From Flavobacterium sufflavum (GTDB lineage: Bacteria; Bacteroidota; Bacteroidia; Flavobacteriales; Flavobacteriaceae), in assembly GCF_004016525.1 (NCBI RefSeq), contig NZ_SACJ01000001.1, positions 682,001 to 746,000 on the forward strand: a stretch of DNA of 64,000 nucleotides, read 5' to 3'. The position numbers and the translations under genes were made by a program. Of this stretch, positions 34,102 through 42,676 are shown piece by piece. The notes beneath the pieces are model-generated. The model was not told the DNA's origin. It did not search any database and was given only the letters and a program-made list of their open reading frames with translations. Position 1 is the stretch's first letter; every line of letters starts with the position of its first letter.

Positions 34102-34120
34102 TTTATGATAATATCCTATA
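34102..34120. promoter_or_regulatory. Shared operator-like motif in the AraC/isomerase divergent promoter
   Basis: TTTATGATAATATCCTATA is 18 of 19 identical to the motif at 30092-30110. It lies 60 bp upstream of the AraC ATG and 188 bp upstream of the isomerase-like ATG. The same gap has a small AGTCTA/TAGACT inverted repeat at 34150-34181. Confidence 0.6.
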
Positions 34121-34307
34121 GATACATGCAAATAAATAATAAGAGCCTAAGTCTAATTTTTAGCATATTTGAATATAGACTGCAACCTTTTTAATTTAGA
34201 GTTGGTTGATGGTTTAAGGAAAAATAAATCATAGCGTATCACAAAACAATTTGAATAAAAAATTCGAATTGTCTTTGTGTTTTATTGCTTATAAATAATT
34301 TAAAAAT

Positions 34308-35906
34308 ATGAACATCTATTTAGTAGCAAGTGGCGATTTGCGTTTATCAGCAAATCAAGTATGTTGGGATGCACAAGCCCAAATGGAACAATTATTATCA
34401 GAAGCTGTTGCCGAAGCAGGCGGAAAAATCATCAGAGCGCATGCTTATGATGAGAAAAAACAGCATGGTTTTATTGATAGCCAAAAAATGGGAATGCAGG
34501 TTTTTAAAAATATTGACCCAACAGCACCACTGATTGTTGCTGAAAGTGTTTGGCAATATTCGCACCATGTTTTGGCAGGTTTGATCACACATCAGGGACC
34601 TATTTTAACAGTGGCTAACTGGAGTGGCGAATGGCCAGGATTAGTGGGAATGCTAAATTTAAATGGTTCTTTGACTAAGGCCGGAGTGCAATATAGCACC
34701 TTGTGGAGTGTAGATTTCAGCGATGATTTTTTCAAAAATAATTTGAAAAACTGGATGCAAACGGCTACAGTTCAGCCAGATTTCAGTCACGTGAAAGCAT
34801 TTGATAAAACACTTATTCCTTCGGACGAATTAGCAAAAGGAACTGCTTTTGCAAAAGCTTTCAGAAAAGAAAAAGCCATTATGGGTGTTTTTGACGAAGG
34901 TTGTATGGGGATGTTCAATGCCATTGTTCCTGATCATTTGTTGCATCCAACAGGAATTTATAAAGAAAGATTGTCTCAGTCTTCGCTTTACGCAAAAATG
35001 CTAACGGTGAAAGACGAAGAAGCTGAAGCCGTTTTAGCATGGTTATTAGATAAAGGAATGAAATTCGATTGGGGAACGGATGAAGTTACTCAATTGACTA
35101 AAAATCAAACGCTTTTACAATGCAAAATGTATATTGCAGCAGTGCGAATCGCAGCTGAATTTGGTTGTGATACTATTGGAATTCAGTACCAACAAGGTTT
35201 GAAGGATTTAGTTCCTGCCAGTGATTTGGTTGAGGGTTTATTAAACAATCAAAACAGACCTCCTGTTTTTGACGAAGAAGGAAACGAATTGTTTGCCGGT
35301 GAGGCCTTGCCACATTTCAATGAAGTAGACGAATGTGCCGGAATTGATGCTTTAGTTACTTATAACTTATGGCGTTCTATGGGATTGAAAGGCGAAAATA
35401 CACTACATGATTTGCGTTATGGGGAATACTATAAAAACGAGACTGTTGACGGATTTGTTTGGGTATTTCTAATCAGTGGAGCGGCACCGCCAGAGCATTT
35501 TGTGGGTGGTTATGAAGGAACTTCCAGCGAAAGACAGCCTGAAATGTATTTTAGATTAGGTGGAGGAAGTGTGAAAGGAGTGAGTAAACCGGGTTCTATT
35601 GTTTGGAGTCGCGTTTATGTGATGGACGATGCCTTGCATTGCGATTTGGGAATTGGAGAATGTGTCGATTTACCAAAAGAAGAATTAGACAGAAGATGGA
35701 ATATGACTACGCCACAATGGCCTATTATGAATGCTGTTTTAAAAGGAGTGAGTCGTGACCAGATGATGGGACGTCATAAGGCGAATCACATTCAGGTGGT
35801 ATATGCTGAAAACGAATCAGAAGCTAACAAATTGTGCCGAATTAAAGCCGCGACCTTACAGGAACTGGGAATCCAGGTTCACTTTTGTGGGGATGTAGCG
35901 GTGTAA
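34308..35906 (+). CDS. L-fucose isomerase-like protein
   Basis: A 532-residue cytoplasmic protein related to the L-fucose/L-arabinose isomerase superfamily. Visible family features are the N-terminal Rossmann-like half ([20 protein letters not shown]), an acidic segment [19 protein letters not shown] in the region that holds metal ligands, and the C-terminal block with [11 protein letters not shown]. Family members isomerise aldoses and ketoses with a divalent metal; this one is divergent, so sugar specificity is unknown. It is the first rightward gene from the AraC divergent promoter. The next gene is 354 bp away across two hairpin elements, so it may be transcribed alone. Confidence 0.8.
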   Translation: MNIYLVASGDLRLSANQVCWDAQAQMEQLLSEAVAEAGGKIIRAHAYDEKKQHGFIDSQKMGMQVFKNIDPTAPLIVAESVWQYSHHVLAGLITHQGPILTVANWSGEWPGLVGMLNLNGSLTKAGVQYSTLWSVDFSDDFFKNNLKNWMQTATVQPDFSHVKAFDKTLIPSDELAKGTAFAKAFRKEKAIMGVFDEGCMGMFNAIVPDHLLHPTGIYKERLSQSSLYAKMLTVKDEEAEAVLAWLLDKGMKFDWGTDEVTQLTKNQTLLQCKMYIAAVRIAAEFGCDTIGIQYQQGLKDLVPASDLVEGLLNNQNRPPVFDEEGNELFAGEALPHFNEVDECAGIDALVTYNLWRSMGLKGENTLHDLRYGEYYKNETVDGFVWVFLISGAAPPEHFVGGYEGTSSERQPEMYFRLGGGSVKGVSKPGSIVWSRVYVMDDALHCDLGIGECVDLPKEELDRRWNMTTPQWPIMNAVLKGVSRDQMMGRHKANHIQVVYAENESEANKLCRIKAATLQELGIQVHFCGDVAV

Positions 35907-35921
35907 TAAAAGGTATTTAAA

Positions 35922-36013
35922 AAACACCCCGGTCTTCGACCACCCCTCTAAAAGAGGGGAATGGCGCTCGAAATTCCCCTCCTTTGGAGGGGTGCCCAAC
36001 GGGCGGGGTGGTT
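35922..36013. repeat. REPIN-like inverted repeat doublet
   Basis: Two diverged inverted arms of about 40 nt face each other around a short GGCGCTCGA centre. Each arm itself contains a hairpin: CCCCTCTAAAAGAGGGG at 35943-35959 and CCCCTCCTTTGGAGGGG at 35976-35992. The outer ends are ACACCCCG and CGGGGTGGTT. This layout is that of a REP doublet. It lies 16 bp after the isomerase-like stop. I recall similar CACCCC...GGAGGGG repeats as frequent in Flavobacteriaceae. Confidence 0.65.
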
Positions 36014-36065
36014 ATAAAGATATTTATATAATGCACCACGGGTTTATAATATAAAATTAATGCAC

Positions 36066-36115
36066 CAATTCGAGTGTTTTTTGTTCCGTTATGTTGCAAA
36101 AAAACACTCGAATTG
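36066..36115. repeat. Long near-perfect hairpin upstream of the solute-binding-fold gene
   Basis: The arm at 36066-36083 and the arm at 36097-36115 pair over 18 bp (one extra A in the right arm) around a 13-nt loop. Each arm contains AATTCGAGTG or its complement and a T/A run next to the loop. It is 145 bp before the ATG at 36261 and could be a terminator for the isomerase gene, an attenuator, or a repeat. The rest of the 354-bp gap (35907-36260) is AT-rich without other signals. Confidence 0.6.
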
Positions 36116-36260
36116 ACGTTTTAATAACTATATTCACAGTTGTTTAAAATGAAAAAAATAGATAGAACACAGATAATAACGGATAAAAAAGAATTAATTA
36201 GTTTTCTTAATTTTAATTTTTGGAAATTTATGTTCTAATAAAAAATTGAAAAGTCAAAAA

Positions 36261-37409
36261 ATGAAGAAATTGAAAGGGATTACATGGAACCATACAAGAG
36301 GGCTTTTGCCTATGGTTGCTACTGCTCAGCGTTTTACGGAGCTGTATCCAGATGTAGAAATTAGTTGGGAAAAAAGAAGTTTACAAGAATTTGCTGATGC
36401 CTCGATAGAGGATTTAGCCAAAAGATTTGATTTATTGGTGATTGATCATCCATGGACAGGTTTTGGTGCTGCTACCAATACTATTGTTCCTTTATCGGAT
36501 CATTTTTCAAGCGAATATATAAAAGATCAGGAAGTCAATACGGTAGGGAAATCATACGAAAGTTATGTTTTTAACAACAAACTTTGGGCTTTACCTATCG
36601 ATGCTGCCACTCCGGTAGCTGCGGCTCGTTTGGATATTTTAGAAAGTAAAGGCTTAAAAGTGCCTGAAACTTATGAAGATTTATTGGCTTTAGCCAAAAA
36701 AGGATTGGTTGCTTTTGCCGGAATTTCGGTTGATTCATTAATGACTTTTTATTCGTTTTGTTGCAGTTTGGGCGAAGCTCCATTTTTGTCTAAGGAGAAA
36801 GTTATTTCAAATGAAACAGGAATTAAAGCCTTGCAAATGCACCGCGAATTAGCTCAACTTATGGATCCGGCTAATTTTAACAGAAATCCAATTCAGGTTT
36901 ATGAAGCGATGGTAAATACTGACGAAATTGGGTATTGCCCATTTGCTTACGGTTATTCTAATTATTCAAGAATTGGTTACAGTAAACATTTACTTCATTT
37001 TTACGATTTAGTAAAGTTGAACAATCAGCCTATGATTAGTTCATTAGGAGGAACAGGATTAGCTGTTTCTGCTTTCAGCCAAAACCTTCCGGAAGCGTTG
37101 AAATATGCTGAATTTACAGGTTCTTCACATGTTCAACAAAATATTTTTGCTGACAATGGTGGACAACCAGGACATTTACAAGCTTGGAAAAGCGAGAGAA
37201 TCAATCAAATTACCCACGATTATTTCAAGAATACCTTACCGACTTTAGAGCGTGCTTTCCTGCGTCCAAGATATTCAGGGCACATGTATTTCCAGGATCA
37301 TGCCGGCGACTTAGTGCGTGATTATTTGATGAATGGTGGCGATGAAGTAGCTGTACTTGAAGCAATGGATGCTTTGTATGTAAAATCCCTTAATGCAGCC
37401 GCTGTATGA
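36261..37409 (+). CDS. Solute-binding-protein-fold protein without a signal peptide
   Basis: About 382 residues with the fold of family 1 (sugar) ABC-transporter binding proteins: MVATAQRFTELYPDVEISWE near the start, FDLLVIDHPWTG, NKLWALPIDAATPVAAARLD, and a C-terminal EALKYAEFTGSS segment. The N-terminus, KKLKGITWNHTRGLLP, shows neither hydrophobic signal nor lipobox, and no ABC permease or ATPase gene is nearby. An in-frame TTG at 36246 would add only five polar residues. Its stop overlaps the next CoA-transferase start by 4 bp (ATGA), so the two are tightly coupled. A cytoplasmic ligand-binding or enzyme-associated role is inferred. Confidence 0.8.
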   Translation: MKKLKGITWNHTRGLLPMVATAQRFTELYPDVEISWEKRSLQEFADASIEDLAKRFDLLVIDHPWTGFGAATNTIVPLSDHFSSEYIKDQEVNTVGKSYESYVFNNKLWALPIDAATPVAAARLDILESKGLKVPETYEDLLALAKKGLVAFAGISVDSLMTFYSFCCSLGEAPFLSKEKVISNETGIKALQMHRELAQLMDPANFNRNPIQVYEAMVNTDEIGYCPFAYGYSNYSRIGYSKHLLHFYDLVKLNNQPMISSLGGTGLAVSAFSQNLPEALKYAEFTGSSHVQQNIFADNGGQPGHLQAWKSERINQITHDYFKNTLPTLERAFLRPRYSGHMYFQDHAGDLVRDYLMNGGDEVAVLEAMDALYVKSLNAAAV

Positions 37410-38542
37410 GACCTTTAGAAGGTGTGGTTGTTTTAGAGTTTTGCCAGTTTTTGGCAGGACCTTCAGCAGGATTGAAACTCGCCGATTTAGGCGCCAGAGT
37501 TATCAAAATTGAAAGACCCGTAAAAGGAGAAGCTTGTCGCCAATTGAGTATCAAAGACTTATTTGTAGACGAAAGCAGCTTGTTATTTCATACTATTAAT
37601 CGAAATAAAGATTCTTTTGCTGCCGATCTTAAAAATCCAGCCGATTTAGAATTAGTCAAAAAACTGATTGCCAAGGCTGATATTATGACTCATAATTTCA
37701 GACCGGGGGTGATGGATAAAATTGGTTTGGCTTTCGCCGATGCTATTGCCGTCAATCCGAAAATTATCTACGGAGTGGTTTCAGGTTATGGAGACGAAGG
37801 ACCTTGGTCTAAAAAACCGGGACAGGATTTATTAGTGCAATCATTATCTGGATTAACATGGTTGAGCGGACGAGATAGTCAGGGACCGGTTCCTTTTGGT
37901 TTATCAACAGCCGATATTATGTGCGGAAACCATTTGGTACAGGGACTTTTGGCGGCTTTATTAAAAAGAGCCAAAACGAATAAAGCTGTTTTGGTTGAAG
38001 TGAGTTTAATCGAATCGATATTAGATGTTCAGTTTGAAGCCATTACTTCTTATTTAAATGATGGTGGAAAATTGCAGGAAAGAGGTGATGTTGCCGGAAG
38101 TGCACATGCTTTTCTAAGTGCGCCTTATGGGGTTTATAAAACTCAGGATGGCTATCTTTCATTGGCCATGGGCGACTTAATGTACATCAGCGAATTGCTA
38201 CAGGTGAATTTGGAGAAATATAGAGAAAAACATTTGTGGTTTGAATTCCGCGACGAAATAAGAACACTTTTAAGCGAACGAATCATTCAGGAAACTACAG
38301 ACCATTGGTTGCAATTGTTGCAGGAAAAAGGCGTTTGGTGTGGAAAAGTATTGAATTATCAGGATTTGGATCAAATTGATTTTGGTATGCCAATGAAGCA
38401 AACCATCGAAAATTCAGATAATAAAAAAATTGTCACTACCAGAAGTCCGATTCAGTTAGACGGTCAGATTTTGACCAGCACCAAAGCGGCACCAAAAGTA
38501 GGAGAGCAGAATAAAATGATACAGGAAACTATTTTAAATTAG
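37406..38542 (+). CDS. CaiB/BaiF family CoA-transferase, first of a tandem pair
   Basis: A 378-residue family III CoA-transferase, which moves CoA between carboxylic acids. Conserved parts include GPSAGLKLADLGARVIKIE at the N-terminus, NRNKDSFAADLKNP, HNFRPGVMDKIGL and DLLVQSLSGLTWLSG. Asp170 in LSTADIMCGNH aligns with the catalytic Asp of formyl-CoA transferase. It overlaps the solute-binding gene by 4 bp and is followed 3 bp later by a close paralogue. Members in this family can work as heteromers, which may explain the pair. Substrate unknown. Confidence 0.92.
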   Translation: MRPLEGVVVLEFCQFLAGPSAGLKLADLGARVIKIERPVKGEACRQLSIKDLFVDESSLLFHTINRNKDSFAADLKNPADLELVKKLIAKADIMTHNFRPGVMDKIGLAFADAIAVNPKIIYGVVSGYGDEGPWSKKPGQDLLVQSLSGLTWLSGRDSQGPVPFGLSTADIMCGNHLVQGLLAALLKRAKTNKAVLVEVSLIESILDVQFEAITSYLNDGGKLQERGDVAGSAHAFLSAPYGVYKTQDGYLSLAMGDLMYISELLQVNLEKYREKHLWFEFRDEIRTLLSERIIQETTDHWLQLLQEKGVWCGKVLNYQDLDQIDFGMPMKQTIENSDNKKIVTTRSPIQLDGQILTSTKAAPKVGEQNKMIQETILN

Positions 38543-38545
38543 AAG

Positions 38546-39685
38546 ATGAAACCATTAGAAGATTATTTAATAATAGATTTCAGCCAGTTTCTTTCGGGGC
38601 CTTCGGCAAGTTTGCGCTTGGCCGATTTGGGTGCCCGTGTGATAAAAATTGAGAAACCGGGTACAGGTGATATTTGCAGAACCTTATATACTTCGGATTT
38701 GATAATGAACGGAGAATCCTCTGTTTTTCATACGATAAACCGAAATAAAGAATCCTTCGCGATTGATTTTAAACAGCCCGAAGAATTAGCAAAATTGAAG
38801 AAGTTGTTGGCAAAAGCCGATGTAGTGATGCATAATTTCAGACCGGGTGTTATGGAACGCATTGGATTGAGTTATGAAGAAGTACAAAAGATAAATCCTA
38901 ATGTAGTCTATGCCTCGATAAGTGGGTACGGTTCAAAAGGGCCTTTTAAAGATTTGCCGGGACAGGATTTGCTATTGCAATCGTTAACGGCTTTGACTTG
39001 GTTAACAGGAAACGAAGGCGATGGTCCGGTTCCTATGGGATTGTCTATTGTGGATATGTTAGCGGGAGCGCATTTGGCTCAGGGGATTTTAGCGGCTTTA
39101 TATCGAAAAGTGACCCAGAATGTAGGTGCTTTGGTAGAAGTAAGTATGCTGGAATCGGCGTTTGATTTTCAGTTTGAAACCATCACGACTTTCTTTAATG
39201 ATGGTGGCGAATTGCCTGTTCGAACAAAAACCAACAATGCCAATGCTTATTTAGGTGCGCCTTATGGAATTTACCAGACTAAAAATGGGTACATGAGTTT
39301 GGCAATGGGTTCCATTCCTGTTTTAGCCGAATTGCTGTCTTGTGACGATTTGAAGCAATTCCCGGAAAATAAATTTACCTTAAGAGACGATATTAAATCT
39401 ATTTTAGTAGCGCATTTGCGTACACAGGATTCAGAATATTGGTTGAATATTTTAGAACCGGCTGATATTTGGTGTGCCAATGTGTTGAACTACGAGCAGC
39501 TTTTTGCTCAGGAAGGTTTCCAGATTTTAAACTTTGTACAACAAGTCGAAATGATAGACGGTTACAGTTATAAAACAACCCGATGTCCTATTAGAATTGA
39601 TGGGGAATTGTTTACTTCAGGTAAGGCTTCGCCAAAGTTGGGTCAGGATAACGAAAGCATCATAAAAGAATTTAATCTTTGCTAA
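38546..39685 (+). CDS. CaiB/BaiF family CoA-transferase, second of a tandem pair
   Basis: A 379-residue paralogue of the preceding gene, collinear with it over the whole length (GPSASLRLADLGARVIKIEK, HNFRPGVMERIGLSYEE, DLLLQSLTALTWLTG). Asp170 in LSIVDMLAGAH is the expected catalytic residue, so both copies look active. The pair probably arose by tandem duplication and may form a heterodimer or act on two acids of one pathway. It overlaps the next gene by one base (TAATG), a sign of coupled translation. Confidence 0.92.
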   Translation: MKPLEDYLIIDFSQFLSGPSASLRLADLGARVIKIEKPGTGDICRTLYTSDLIMNGESSVFHTINRNKESFAIDFKQPEELAKLKKLLAKADVVMHNFRPGVMERIGLSYEEVQKINPNVVYASISGYGSKGPFKDLPGQDLLLQSLTALTWLTGNEGDGPVPMGLSIVDMLAGAHLAQGILAALYRKVTQNVGALVEVSMLESAFDFQFETITTFFNDGGELPVRTKTNNANAYLGAPYGIYQTKNGYMSLAMGSIPVLAELLSCDDLKQFPENKFTLRDDIKSILVAHLRTQDSEYWLNILEPADIWCANVLNYEQLFAQEGFQILNFVQQVEMIDGYSYKTTRCPIRIDGELFTSGKASPKLGQDNESIIKEFNLC

Positions 39686-40914
39686 TGGAAAACACAACAT
39701 TTAGAATCGCGGTTAGGAAATTTGGGCCTTTTGAAAGTGCCTTACACAAATTATGGGATGCGTTTTGTTTAAAATACGATATCAGTATTGCGGTCGAAAT
39801 GGTTCCCATGGAATTGCATGATTTGTATGAACAAACCATTACCGAAGGAGGTTTGAAAAAAGGTGATTGGGATATTGCCCACATCAACACCGACTGGATT
39901 TTTGATGCGGCTCAGGCCAATGCAGTTCAGGATTTAACGTCTTTTATTGCTAAAAAAGCACCTCAGGATTTCCCTGAAGGCTGGCACAATTCGTTGTTGC
40001 ATTTACAGGAAATTGACGGAGGGATTTATGGATTGCCTTTTCACGATGGCCCTGAATGTTTGATTTACAGAAAAGATTTATTCGAAAATTCGATAGAAAA
40101 AGAGAATTTTAAAAAGCAGTTTGGTTACGAATTAGCGCCACCTAAAACCTGGACGGAATTCGAGCAAATCGCTACTTTTTTTAATCGTCCAAACGAAAAT
40201 TTATACGGCTGCGTTTTTGCCAATTATCCTGACGGACACAACATGGTTTTCGACTTTTGTCTGCATTTGTGGACCCGTGGCGGTTCCTTGCTGAATGCCG
40301 AAAATCAGATGGATGTTAACACACAGGCCGCCATTGACACCTTAGATTATTACCGTTATATCGTTAAAAATATCGCTGCTGTTCATCCGGGTTCTGCCGA
40401 TTTTGGTTCGGTTGAAGCAGGTATGGCTTTCGCCAATGGAGAAGCTGCAATGACGATTAACTGGTTTGGTTTTGCTTCGATGTGCGAAGTCATTGCCGAA
40501 TCGAAAGTGAAAGGAAAAGTAGATGTCACCACTCTGCCTTTTGCTGTTGGAGGAAAAACCGCTTCGTTAAATGTGTATTGGTTATATACCATAGGGGCAG
40601 GAAGTAAAAACAAAAAATTAGCCTACGACTTTTTACGATTTGCCACCACTGCCGAAAGTGACAAATTATTGACAAATGAAGGCGGAATAGGCTGCAGAAA
40701 ATCGACATGGAAAGATGCCGAAATCAATGCTACCATTCCATATTACCACAAGCTGGAAAGTTTGCATGAAAATGCTTTGACTTTGCCTCAAATAGCAGTT
40801 TGGCCAGACATTGCCATACTGATAGACCAGATGGTTTTACAGGCATTAAAGACTAACGTTCCATCGGCAGATTTATTAAAACACACACAAATTGAAATTG
40901 AAAAAATACTATAA
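39685..40914 (+). CDS. Second solute-binding-protein-fold protein without a signal peptide
   Basis: About 409 residues, family 1 solute-binding fold: TTFRIAVRKFGPFESALHKL, GDWDIAHINTDWIFDAAQAN, GGIYGLPFHDGPECLIYRKD, and the AGMAFANGEAAMTINWFGFA motif common in sugar-binding proteins. Like the protein at 36261 it starts with a polar sequence (MENTTFRIAVRKF) and has no signal peptide or lipobox. The ATG at 39685 overlaps the previous stop. No permease or ATPase is present. Two such proteins flanking two CoA-transferases is unusual and suggests a cytoplasmic complex or sensor. Confidence 0.82.
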   Translation: MENTTFRIAVRKFGPFESALHKLWDAFCLKYDISIAVEMVPMELHDLYEQTITEGGLKKGDWDIAHINTDWIFDAAQANAVQDLTSFIAKKAPQDFPEGWHNSLLHLQEIDGGIYGLPFHDGPECLIYRKDLFENSIEKENFKKQFGYELAPPKTWTEFEQIATFFNRPNENLYGCVFANYPDGHNMVFDFCLHLWTRGGSLLNAENQMDVNTQAAIDTLDYYRYIVKNIAAVHPGSADFGSVEAGMAFANGEAAMTINWFGFASMCEVIAESKVKGKVDVTTLPFAVGGKTASLNVYWLYTIGAGSKNKKLAYDFLRFATTAESDKLLTNEGGIGCRKSTWKDAEINATIPYYHKLESLHENALTLPQIAVWPDIAILIDQMVLQALKTNVPSADLLKHTQIEIEKIL

Positions 40915-40916
40915 TT

Positions 40917-41984
40917 ATGCAAATTCCTTATAAACCAAAACTGCCAAAAACCAACCAACCCATAGTAATTATTGGCGCTAGTGGAATTGTAAAAGATGCG
41001 CATTTGCCTGCTTATAAAATGGCAGGATTTGAAGTTTTTGGGATTACCAACAGAACTTTTGCCAAAGCTCAGGCGATGGCTGCGGAATTTGGGATTCCTC
41101 ATGTTTTTGAAACAGTGGCGGATGCTGTTAAACATGCTCCTGCCAATGCTGTTTACGATATTACCGTTATGCCGGAACAATACATTGAAATTTTAGAACA
41201 ATTGCCTGATGGTGCTGCCGTTTTAATCCAAAAACCAATGGGAAATGATTTGGCTGAAGCCAAAGAAATCCTGGAAGTTTGTGAAAGAAAAAAGCTGGTA
41301 GGTGCTATTAATTTCCAATTGCGATTTGCTCCTTTTGTGGCTGCGGCCCGTTATTTGATTAATGAAGGAATCATTGGCGAATTGTATGACATGGAATTTA
41401 AGGTGACCGTGAATACACCATGGGAATTGTTCCCATTGGTTAAAGTACATCCTAGATTAGAGATTTTATTCCACTCTGTACATTATATTGATTGTATCCG
41501 TTCGTTTGTTGGAGATCCAAAAAGTGTTTTGGCTAAAACCTGGAGACATCCATCGAAAGATTTATCGTCTTCGCGTTCTACGATTATTTTAGATTATGGT
41601 GATACGATGCGTGCGGTAATTAATACTAATCACGATCATCATTTTGGACCGGAGCACGAAGAAAGTTACATTAAATGGGAAGGAACCAAAGGAGCTGTAA
41701 AGGCTAAGATGGGCTTGTTAATGAATTACCCTGCCGGATTAGAAGATGTTTTTGAATATTCAGTTCAAAACGAAGCAGGAAAATACGAATGGAAGAAAGT
41801 ACAACTCGAAGGTTCCTGGTTTCCGGAAGCTTTTGTGGGTACGATGGCTAATTTGATGCGTTACAAAGAAGGTTCGGACAGCGAATTGTATGCTAGTGTA
41901 GAAAACGTACTGGGAACTATGAAAGTGGTAGAAGCCTGCTATATCAGCAATAAAAATGGTGGAATTCCACAAGGTGATTTATAG
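40917..41984 (+). CDS. Gfo/Idh/MocA family oxidoreductase
   Basis: A 355-residue NAD(P)-dependent oxidoreductase. The nucleotide-binding loop is IIGASGIVKDAHLPAY, and the catalytic Lys is Lys106 in VLIQKPMGN (Gln in place of the more common Glu before Lys-Pro). The C-terminal half has the family beta-sheet domain with FHSVHYIDCIRSF. It starts 2 bp after the second solute-binding gene. It likely oxidises or reduces a sugar, inositol or sugar-acid intermediate; the substrate is not deducible. Confidence 0.9.
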   Translation: MQIPYKPKLPKTNQPIVIIGASGIVKDAHLPAYKMAGFEVFGITNRTFAKAQAMAAEFGIPHVFETVADAVKHAPANAVYDITVMPEQYIEILEQLPDGAAVLIQKPMGNDLAEAKEILEVCERKKLVGAINFQLRFAPFVAAARYLINEGIIGELYDMEFKVTVNTPWELFPLVKVHPRLEILFHSVHYIDCIRSFVGDPKSVLAKTWRHPSKDLSSSRSTIILDYGDTMRAVINTNHDHHFGPEHEESYIKWEGTKGAVKAKMGLLMNYPAGLEDVFEYSVQNEAGKYEWKKVQLEGSWFPEAFVGTMANLMRYKEGSDSELYASVENVLGTMKVVEACYISNKNGGIPQGDL

Positions 41985-41989
41985 CAACT

Positions 41990-42074
41990 AAGACCGCGTT
42001 AACGATTGAAGCGGCATCCTTTTATCCCGGTTTTCGGGATAAAAGATACAGCGGAAAGCGTGTTAAAACGCCGA
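41990..42074. repeat. Intergenic hairpin element (GCGGCATCCTTTT type)
   Basis: TTTTATCCCG at 42020-42029 and CGGGATAAAA at 42035-42044 form a perfect 10-bp stem with a 5-nt loop, flanked by GAAGCGGCATCC and GATACAGCGGAAAGCG. I recall this pattern as a frequent intergenic repeat in Flavobacteriaceae. It follows the oxidoreductase stop by 5 bp and may end the transcript. Confidence 0.6.
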
Positions 42075-42155
42075 AAAAAGTCCATAGTCCTTAGAAGAGG
42101 AAAGCTAAAGACTCACTTATTTAAAATTATTAATACAGTCCCTAGTCCTTAGAAA

Positions 42156-42192
42156 TTAGTCCTTAGTATTTTGGCTAATCACTAAGGACTAA
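42156..42192. repeat. Inverted repeat upstream of the MaoC gene
   Basis: TTAGTCCTTAGT at 42156-42167 and ACTAAGGACTAA at 42181-42192 are perfect 12-bp inverted arms. Further CTAGTCCTTAG units lie just before (42101-42151), so it is part of a degenerate direct/inverted repeat array, ending 20 bp before the MaoC ATG. Confidence 0.55.
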
Positions 42193-42212
42193 GGATTAAC
42201 AAACTAGAAAAT

Positions 42213-42656
42213 ATGTATTTTAAGTCAACATTTTTTGAAGATTACCAATTAGGAGAAAAGCGCGTGACGCTGGGGAGAACCATCACAGAGACTGATTTTG
42301 TGGTACACGCGGGACACACAGGTGATTTTTTTCCGCACCATATGGATGAAGAATGGTGTAAAACACAGCCTTTTGGTCAGCGTATTGCCCATGGAACGAT
42401 GGTACTTGCCATTGGGGTAGGATTGACGGCATCGGAGATCAATCCGGAAGCTTTTTCTAAGGGGTATGACAGAATGCGTTTTGTAAAACCGGTACATATT
42501 GGCGATACGATTCACTCAGAGATTACCATTTCAGAGAAAGGCGATGCCAAAAGACCGGAGATGGGAACGGTGACGGAACACTTGGAAATTATTAATCAAA
42601 GAGGCGAGGTAGTGATGGTTTGTGACCATTTGCTACTGGTAAAAAGGAAAAATTAA
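42213..42656 (+). CDS. MaoC family hydratase/dehydratase
   Basis: A 147-residue hot-dog-fold protein. The hydratase-2 motif is present as [11 protein letters not shown] with Asp38 and His43 as the catalytic pair, and [15 protein letters not shown] is the second conserved block. MaoC proteins add water to or remove it from CoA thioesters, such as enoyl-CoA or mesaconyl-CoA. With the CoA-transferases upstream it could act on the acyl-CoA they make. The next gene, a FucP-like transporter, begins 20 bp later. Confidence 0.92.
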   Translation: MYFKSTFFEDYQLGEKRVTLGRTITETDFVVHAGHTGDFFPHHMDEEWCKTQPFGQRIAHGTMVLAIGVGLTASEINPEAFSKGYDRMRFVKPVHIGDTIHSEITISEKGDAKRPEMGTVTEHLEIINQRGEVVMVCDHLLLVKRKN

Positions 42657-42676
42657 CCAACCAATAAATATAAATT

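Noticed and set aside
35917..36099. 60-residue minus-strand frame
   Set aside because: It is made of the REP doublet (Pro/Gly-rich translation of GGGG/CCCC runs) and is not a gene.
36261..40914. An ABC sugar transporter operon
   Set aside because: The two binding-fold proteins have no signal peptides and there are no permease or ATPase genes.
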